From Gemmatimonadaceae bacterium (GTDB lineage Bacteria; Gemmatimonadota; Gemmatimonadetes; Gemmatimonadales; Gemmatimonadaceae): 64,000 bases of DNA. Shown one piece after another: positions 58,789 through 64,000 of this stretch; the first letter of the stretch is position 1; every line of letters starts with the position of its first letter. The stretch covers positions 62,001 through 126,000 of the forward strand of contig DATNEW010000033.1 of NCBI GenBank assembly GCA_035606695.1, given 5' to 3'. The notes under the pieces were generated by a model that made no database searches, was not told the DNA's origin, and saw only the letters and a program-made list of their open reading frames with translations. The position numbers and the translations under genes are program-made.

Positions 58789-59805
58789 TCATCGCCAGCC
58801 CAGCGCCGGCGCGACGTGCGTGAGAATGGATTCGATGACGTGCGCGTTGTACTCGACGCCGAGTGTGTTGGGCACGGTCAGCAGGAGCGTATCCGCTTCG
58901 GCGATCGCTTCATCCGTTCTGAGTTCTTCAATGAGCACTTCTGGATCAGCGGCATATGATCGGCCGAACACCGCCCGCATGTTGTCGAGCAGTCCGACCT
59001 GATCGCTGCTTTCATCGCGGCCGAAGTACAGGCGGTCGCGATCGTTCATCAGCGCGAAGATCGATCGAGACACCGAGACGCGCGGCTCTCGCGTGTGTCC
59101 CGCCTCCTTCCAGGCTTTCCGGAAAATGCGGATCTGGCGCGCCTGCTGAACGTGAAACGGTTCGCCCGACTCGTCTTCCTTGAGCGTGGAGCTTTGCAGG
59201 TTCATCCCGCGCTGCGCGGCCCAGGTCGCCGTCTTGTTCGACGCCGAGCCCCACCAGATGCGATCGCGCAGTCCCGCCGAATGCGGCTCCAGACGAAGCA
59301 TGCCGGGCGGGTTCGGAAACATCGGCCTTGGATTCGGCCGAGCGAATCCTTCTCCCTTCAGAAGTTCCAAGAACTCCTCGGCATGACGGCGGCCCAAGTC
59401 CGCGTCGGTTCCGCCGTCCGGCGGCGCGTAGCCGAAGTGTCGCCAGCCTTCGATGACCTGCTCCGGCGAGCCGCGGCTGATTCCGAGCTGGAGCCGGCCG
59501 TTGCTGATCAAGTCGGCCGCGCCCGCGTCCTCGACCATGTAGAAGGGATTCTCATACCGCATGTCGATGACGGCCGTGCCGATCTCGATGCGGCTCGTTC
59601 TGGCGCCGACGGCGGCGAGCAACGGGAAGGGAGACGCGAGCTGCTGCGCAAAGTGATGGACGCGAAAGTATGCGCCGTCCGCGCCGAGCGCTTCGGCCGC
59701 CACCGCCAGCTCGATCGACTGCTGTAGAACGTCGCGCGCCGAGCGCGCCGCTGATTGGCGCGACGCGCTCCAATGACCAAATGACAGAAAGCCGATCTTC
59801 TTCAT
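58789..59805 (-). CDS. LLM-class flavin-dependent oxidoreductase
   Basis: This 338-residue TIM-barrel protein of the luciferase-like family has GFLSFGHWSAS, ELAVAAEALGADGAYFRVHHFAQQLASPFPLLAAVGARTSRIEIGTAVIDMRYENPFYMVEDAGAADLISNGRLQLGISRGSPE segments in order. The central part WGSASNKTATWAAQRGMNL matches the flavin-binding region of such enzymes. It probably uses FMN (or F420) and acts on an unknown small molecule. It is 26 nt downstream of the ABC-F gene on the same strand, so co-transcription is possible. Confidence 0.92.
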   Translation of the reverse strand: MKKIGFLSFGHWSASRQSAARSARDVLQQSIELAVAAEALGADGAYFRVHHFAQQLASPFPLLAAVGARTSRIEIGTAVIDMRYENPFYMVEDAGAADLISNGRLQLGISRGSPEQVIEGWRHFGYAPPDGGTDADLGRRHAEEFLELLKGEGFARPNPRPMFPNPPGMLRLEPHSAGLRDRIWWGSASNKTATWAAQRGMNLQSSTLKEDESGEPFHVQQARQIRIFRKAWKEAGHTREPRVSVSRSIFALMNDRDRLYFGRDESSDQVGLLDNMRAVFGRSYAADPEVLIEELRTDEAIAEADTLLLTVPNTLGVEYNAHVIESILTHVAPALGWR

Positions 59806-59831
59806 CGTATTCTCATGTTATTCTCATGAGG

Positions 59832-61451
59832 CTAGGCCTTCGCCGCACGACGCACGCGATCCGCTTCCCATTCGACGAACGGGCCGTCAAAGTCTCGGAC
59901 ATGCGTACCGTCGAACGCCCAGACCCGCGTCGCCACCTCGCGGAGAAATGCGCGGTCGTGACTCACCAGGAGCACCGAGCCGTCGTATTCCTCGAGCGCA
60001 TCCTCGAGCGCCTCGATGTTCTCGACGTCGAGATGGTTCGTCGGCTCGTCGAGGATGAGGAGGTTGGCATGCGCGAGCGTCATGAGGGCGAGTGCAACAC
60101 GCGCGCGCTCACCGCCGCTGAGCGTGCCGATCTCGCGTTGCACGTCGTCGCCGCTGAACCCGAACGCGCCGAGACAATTTTGTATCTGGCCGCGGCTCCA
60201 GAGCGGACGCTGATCCTGGATGGCGTCGTACAACGTCTTTCGAAGCGGGAGGTCGCTCAAGTCCTGACGAAACCACGCGGGCGTGATCGATCCGCCGATT
60301 TTTACCTCGCCGCTCGCCGGCTCCCGGTCGCCGATGATGGTCGAGATGAACGATGACTTGCCCGCGCCGTTCGGCCCGATGAGCGCGATGAAGTCGTTCC
60401 GCCGCAGCACGCCGGTGAAGTCTTGGACGAGCACGCGGCCCGGTACCTCGACCGTGAGATCCTTCACCGCGATCACCTGATCGCCGCCGCGTTCATCAAC
60501 CTCGAATGTGAGATCCATCGCGGCCGGATCGCCGGGTGGAGGCGCGAGCCGCGGCAGACGTTCGAGTCGCTTGCGCTTGCCCTTCGCCTGAAACGAGTTG
60601 ACGCCCGCGATGTTGCGCCGGATGTACTCCTCTTCCTTCTTGACGTACGCGCGCTGCTTCTCGATCTCGCGATCGCGCGTGAGACGTCGCTCCGCGCGCT
60701 GCGGGACGAACTGGCTGTAGTTGCCCTTGTACGACTCGCTCGTACGCCCTTCCACGTGCAGGATGTGCGTGCAGATGGCGTCCATGAAGGCGCGGTCGTG
60801 CGACACGACGATGACCGTCTCGTCGGCTTCGCCGAGCCATTGCTGGAGCCACGTCGTCGTATCGAGATCCAGGTGGTTCGTGGGTTCGTCGAGCAGCAGC
60901 AAGTCGGCCGGCGCAATGAGCTGCGCCGCGAGTCCGACGCGGCCGCGCTCGCCGCCCGAGAGCGTCGACACGAGACGCGTCTTCGACTCCTCGGCATCGA
61001 AGCCCAACCCCTGTAGCACTGCGTCGACGCGCGCGTGATAGATGTAGCCGCCCAGGTCCGAAAAGCGCTCCTGGTCGTGCCCGAATTTTTCGAGGAAGGC
61101 GTCGCTGACGCGCTCGCCCAGCTCACCCAGTTCGATCGCCTGCTGGGCGATGCGTTTTTCCAGGGCGATGACCTCGCGCCATGCAGCCGCACCCGCTTCC
61201 CAGACGGTCGTGGCGCCCTCGAATGCGCGGTGCTGGTCGAGCAGTGCCCAGCGGAGGCCAGGTTTGCGCGCCACGCTGCCCACCGTTGGTTCGAGCTCGC
61301 CGGTGATCAGCCGGAAGATCGACGTCTTGCCGGCGCCGTTGCGCCCGATGATACCCCAGCGCTCGCCCTCGGCGACGGTGAAGGTGATGTTCTTGAACAG
61401 TTCGGTGGCGCCGAACGAGACGCCGACATTGGATAGCGAGAGAAGAGTCAC
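59832..61451 (-). CDS. ABC-F family ATP-binding protein (ribosome-associated type)
   Basis: This 539-residue soluble protein has two complete ABC cassettes. The first carries GRNGAGKTS, LSGGERGRV and LLDEPTNHLD; the second carries GPNGAGKSS, LSGGERARV and LILDEPTNHLD. A charged linker between them (about 245-315, RLTRDREIEKQRAYVKKEEEY) is the P-site tRNA interaction motif region. There are no membrane helices, so it does not energise the orphan permeases. ABC-F proteins act on the ribosome in translation control or antibiotic protection. It is divergent from the S9 peptidase. Confidence 0.96.
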   Translation of the reverse strand: MTLLSLSNVGVSFGATELFKNITFTVAEGERWGIIGRNGAGKTSIFRLITGELEPTVGSVARKPGLRWALLDQHRAFEGATTVWEAGAAAWREVIALEKRIAQQAIELGELGERVSDAFLEKFGHDQERFSDLGGYIYHARVDAVLQGLGFDAEESKTRLVSTLSGGERGRVGLAAQLIAPADLLLLDEPTNHLDLDTTTWLQQWLGEADETVIVVSHDRAFMDAICTHILHVEGRTSESYKGNYSQFVPQRAERRLTRDREIEKQRAYVKKEEEYIRRNIAGVNSFQAKGKRKRLERLPRLAPPPGDPAAMDLTFEVDERGGDQVIAVKDLTVEVPGRVLVQDFTGVLRRNDFIALIGPNGAGKSSFISTIIGDREPASGEVKIGGSITPAWFRQDLSDLPLRKTLYDAIQDQRPLWSRGQIQNCLGAFGFSGDDVQREIGTLSGGERARVALALMTLAHANLLILDEPTNHLDVENIEALEDALEEYDGSVLLVSHDRAFLREVATRVWAFDGTHVRDFDGPFVEWEADRVRRAAKA

Positions 61452-61498
61452 GTGCGAAAGTTAGTTGAATCAGTTCGGTGCTTGCGGTAGCGTTGGGC

Positions 61499-63631
61499 AT
61501 GTTCACTCCCCGAATGCTGTCGCTGCCGGCGCTGGTGCTCCTTGCCGCGAGCTCCGCCGCGCAATCGAAGCTGACCATCGATCAGCTCATCGCGATCAAA
61601 CACCCCTCGAGTCACCAGTGGACGCCCGACGGCAGCCACGTCTGGTTCACCTATGACAGCGCCGGCATCAACAACGTCTGGGTGGCGCCCGCGAACGGCT
61701 CGAGCCCGGCGAGGCCGCTGACCACTTACGCCGACGGCCAGAGTGGCAATGGCGGATTTTGGAGCAGCGATGGTCGCACGTTCTTTTTTCAGCGCGACGG
61801 GGGGCTCGTTGCCGTCTCGGTAACGGGTGGCGCACCGCACACCGCGTGGGCCTCGGCCGCACACGCGCACGGGTTCTCGCTGTCGCCCGATGGGACGCGC
61901 ATCGCGTTCGTGACCGGAGCCGCAAACGGCGGCGATCTCATCGTTCATACGCTCGCGACCAACACCGACCAGACGATCGCGCACGCGGACAGCACCCTCG
62001 GCGCGCCGTCGTGGTCGCCCGACGGCGCGAATCTCATCTACTCCGTCGGTGGGCGCGCCGCCGAGCCGATTCCGCACTATGCATCGCCGCCGGAGATCGG
62101 ACCGAAGCTCATTTTCGTCGCGTCGGAGTTCGCTCGCGGTGGCGGCGGCGGTACGACGTTCACGGTGCCCGCGAGCGGTGGAACACCCCAACGCATTACC
62201 GGGCGCGGTGGCTTTGGCCGCGGCGGAAACGTGATCGACGCGACGCACACACTCTCGACGCGCGTCTCGAACGGCGGATTGACGCGCACGACCGAGTCCA
62301 TCGATGCGAACGGCGGACCGCCGATCATTCTCCACGTCGACACGGCCGAGAAGTTTTTCAGTTCTGTCAACACCACGAACAACGCGATCTCTCCCGATCA
62401 CCGATGGCTGCTCTACACGAGCGACGTCACCGGCTGGGATCAGATCTACGTCGTCCCGACGGCCGGTGGCACGCCGGTGCAGATCACGAAGACGCCGGGC
62501 GAACACTGGCGCGCCGTGTGGTCGCACGACAGCAAGCACATCGCGTGGGACGCGAACACGGCCGAGAAGCCGGGCACGCGTGAGATTCAGTTTGCGACGA
62601 TCGGCGACAATCCCGCGAACGCAACCATCGTCACTGTCACGTCGGGAAGCGGCACGAACACGGCGCCGCAGTGGTCGCCCGACGACGCGCGGCTGCTCTT
62701 CCAGCACACTGACGCTCAGAACTCGGCGGATCTCTACGTCGCCGGCGCGGTCGCGAACGCCAGGGTGACGCGGCTGACGTCCTCGATGCCGGGGAGCATC
62801 GACAAGTCGCGGCTCGTCGCGCCGACGCTCATTCACTATCCGGGTCCGGACGGGAAGCCGGTACCCGCGTGGCTCTTCGTGCCGAAGAACTTTGACCGCA
62901 CCAAGAAGCACGCGGCAGTCGTCTGGATTCATCCCGACGGCGTGAATCAGAACTACGACGGCTGGCACACGGACCGCAACGAAGCCGTCTATTATGAGTT
63001 TCATCAATATCTGCTGCAGCAGGGCTATGTCGTCATCGCGCCCGACTACCGCGGCAGTATCGGATATGGCCGGCAGTGGCGCAACGACGTGTACATGGAC
63101 GTCGGCGGCAACGATGCGAAGGACGCGCGCATGGCGGCGACGTATCTCAAATCGCTCGGCTACGTCGATCCGGATCGCATCGGCGTCTGGGGGCTGAGCT
63201 ACGGCGGGTTCTTCACGCTCCTCGCCATCACGCAGGAACCAACGTGGTTTCGCGCGGCGGTCGACGTCGCCGGCGTCGCGGATTACAAGCTCTATTATGA
63301 TGATCCCTATCACGGCGGCTGGACGACGAGCCGCATCGGCACGCCGGACGAGCATCCGGACGTGTATGCCAAGGCAGCGCCGATGTCACACGTCGATCAA
63401 CTTCAGCATCCGTTGTTGATCCTGCACGGGACCGCGGACGTCAACGTGCCGTTCATTCACTCGGTGCTGCTCGTGGATCACCTGCTCAAGGCGGGGAAGG
63501 GCGATCTGACAAGCTTCATGGTGTATCCCGGCGAGTATCACTACTTCGACCGCGGCTTCGTGGTGCGCGACGCGTGGCATCGCGTGGATGCGTTCTTTTC
63601 GAAGAACTTGCGGCCGGACGTCGTCCAGTGA
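61499..63631 (+). CDS. exported S9-family prolyl oligopeptidase-like peptidase
   Basis: This protein of about 710 residues has a signal peptide (MLSLPALVLLAASSAAQ). Its N-terminal propeller region (about 25-440) has repeated SPDG/SPDD motifs such as FSLSPDGTRIAFVTGAANGGDL and APQWSPDDARLLF. The C-terminal alpha/beta-hydrolase domain (about 450-705) has the nucleophile GLSYGG (S567), a catalytic Asp in HGTADVNVP and a His in GEYHYFDRGF. It probably cleaves short peptides, often after proline, in the periplasm. The ATG at 61499 is chosen over the GTG at 61478. It is divergent from the ABC-F gene. Confidence 0.95.
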   Translation: MFTPRMLSLPALVLLAASSAAQSKLTIDQLIAIKHPSSHQWTPDGSHVWFTYDSAGINNVWVAPANGSSPARPLTTYADGQSGNGGFWSSDGRTFFFQRDGGLVAVSVTGGAPHTAWASAAHAHGFSLSPDGTRIAFVTGAANGGDLIVHTLATNTDQTIAHADSTLGAPSWSPDGANLIYSVGGRAAEPIPHYASPPEIGPKLIFVASEFARGGGGGTTFTVPASGGTPQRITGRGGFGRGGNVIDATHTLSTRVSNGGLTRTTESIDANGGPPIILHVDTAEKFFSSVNTTNNAISPDHRWLLYTSDVTGWDQIYVVPTAGGTPVQITKTPGEHWRAVWSHDSKHIAWDANTAEKPGTREIQFATIGDNPANATIVTVTSGSGTNTAPQWSPDDARLLFQHTDAQNSADLYVAGAVANARVTRLTSSMPGSIDKSRLVAPTLIHYPGPDGKPVPAWLFVPKNFDRTKKHAAVVWIHPDGVNQNYDGWHTDRNEAVYYEFHQYLLQQGYVVIAPDYRGSIGYGRQWRNDVYMDVGGNDAKDARMAATYLKSLGYVDPDRIGVWGLSYGGFFTLLAITQEPTWFRAAVDVAGVADYKLYYDDPYHGGWTTSRIGTPDEHPDVYAKAAPMSHVDQLQHPLLILHGTADVNVPFIHSVLLVDHLLKAGKGDLTSFMVYPGEYHYFDRGFVVRDAWHRVDAFFSKNLRPDVVQ

Positions 63632-63754
63632 GGTGCCGACAGGCGGGCCGCGCGTCGCGCGTGTAAACGGAACTCCAAGTCGTGCGAATTCAGGGCATCA
63701 CCGCGCCGCACCGCCGGCGCCACCGGGTCGCCTCACACTAGTCCGGAGTCCTGC

Positions 63755-64000
63755 ATGCTTCGCCGCCTCGCCTTCACGATCCTTGCGCTCGCCGCCGGCT
63801 TCGCCCCCGCCGCTGCGCAGATGCCCGCACCATCGCACGCTCGAGTGCATGCTCTCGAGCACGCGACACTCATGTCGGGCGCACCGATCGACTCCGCGCA
63901 ATGTGCGACGCTTCACGCCGCCTTGCAACAGCATTTCGCCGATCTGCAGTTGGACTCGACGCAGATGCTGGCGCTGCACACCATGCTCCTGGCCCACGCC
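63755..64000 (+). CDS. exported protein, 3' end beyond the window
   Basis: The first 82 codons are visible: a signal peptide (LRRLAFTILALAAGFAPAAAQ) and then a helical stretch with DSAQCATLHAALQQHFADLQ. The ATG has GGAG 7 nt upstream. The visible part suggests a small exported helical protein. No family can be given without the rest. Confidence 0.75.
   Translation, partial: MLRRLAFTILALAAGFAPAAAQMPAPSHARVHALEHATLMSGAPIDSAQCATLHAALQQHFADLQLDSTQMLALHTMLLAHA

Noticed and set aside
61448-63355. 635-codon open frame on the minus strand
   Set aside because: It is antisense to the S9 peptidase, which has a complete active site. The translation is R/V/D-rich without motifs.
63384-63390. TGTCACA within the S9 peptidase gene
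   Set aside because: It is inside a coding region with no -10 partner at the right spacing. It is a chance match.

Overview
The window is GC-rich, densely coded bacterial DNA. It looks like Gemmatimonadota, with Acidobacteriota the main alternative. The evidence is gene content: many orphan ADOP-type (MacB/FtsX duplicated) permeases without ATPases, PadR-ADOP pairs, exported lipoproteins of Gemmatimonadota type, a CBM9/DUF5916 outer-membrane protein, an S9 peptidase, and ATGA-coupled operons. No rRNA, tRNA, CRISPR array, insertion sequence or phage gene was recognised.

Layout. 0.1-2.1 kb (minus): NarL-type response regulator and its histidine kinase, joined by a triplicated 11-bp stop/start junction. 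2.2-7.9 kb (plus): exported protein, a single MacB-like permease behind a palindromic operator, and a Ser/Thr protein kinase fused to a full ADOP permease. A decayed DinB gene follows. 8.4-10.3 kb (minus): MarR-GNAT fusion and a LysR regulator. 10.4-16.9 kb: two units, DinB-ADOP (plus) and ADOP-RidA-DinB (minus), whose upstream regions share a 35-bp element (30/35 identical) containing a LysR-like palindrome. 17.1-19.5 kb (plus): LUD protein, carboxymuconolactone decarboxylase-family protein and beta-propeller lipoprotein. 20.3-24.5 kb (minus): DUF5916 protein and a MocR regulator. 24.5-29.8 kb (minus): TonB-dependent receptor, ECF41-type sigma factor, a degenerate SDR and an alpha/beta hydrolase. 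30.0-31.8 kb (plus): VOC protein, DoxX and small membrane proteins. 31.8-40.8 kb: DUF5694 protein, DUF11-like lipoprotein, and two PadR-ADOP pairs on opposite strands around a methyltransferase. 40.9-44.3 kb (minus): Tat-exported FAD oxidoreductase and a LytTR/LytS-type two-component pair. 44.5-50.3 kb: small membrane protein, gene remnant, VTT protein, FixH-like protein with a di-haem peroxidase, and lipoproteins. 50.3-52.8 kb (minus): ECF sigma factor coupled to a membrane-anchored thioredoxin-like protein that may be its anti-sigma partner. 53.0-58.8 kb: DUF2911 lipoprotein, HEAT-cyclophilin fusion, ABM protein and another ADOP. 58.8-64.0 kb: LLM oxidoreductase, ABC-F ATPase, S9 peptidase and the start of an exported protein.

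Main inference. Three promoters carry the same bipartite sequence TGTCACA-N16-GGTCAT: upstream of the receptor/ECF41 operon, upstream of the divergent VOC-DoxX operon, and upstream of the LUD-carboxymuconolactone decarboxylase-propeller operon about 12 kb away. This closely resembles the known ECF41 promoter (TGTCACA-N16-CGTC), so the ECF41 sigma factor probably runs a local regulon of at least three operons. A second candidate circuit is the LysR-box pair of DinB-ADOP operons. Seven permease genes lie in the window with no ABC ATPase subunit next to any of them; the only ABC protein is a soluble ABC-F factor.
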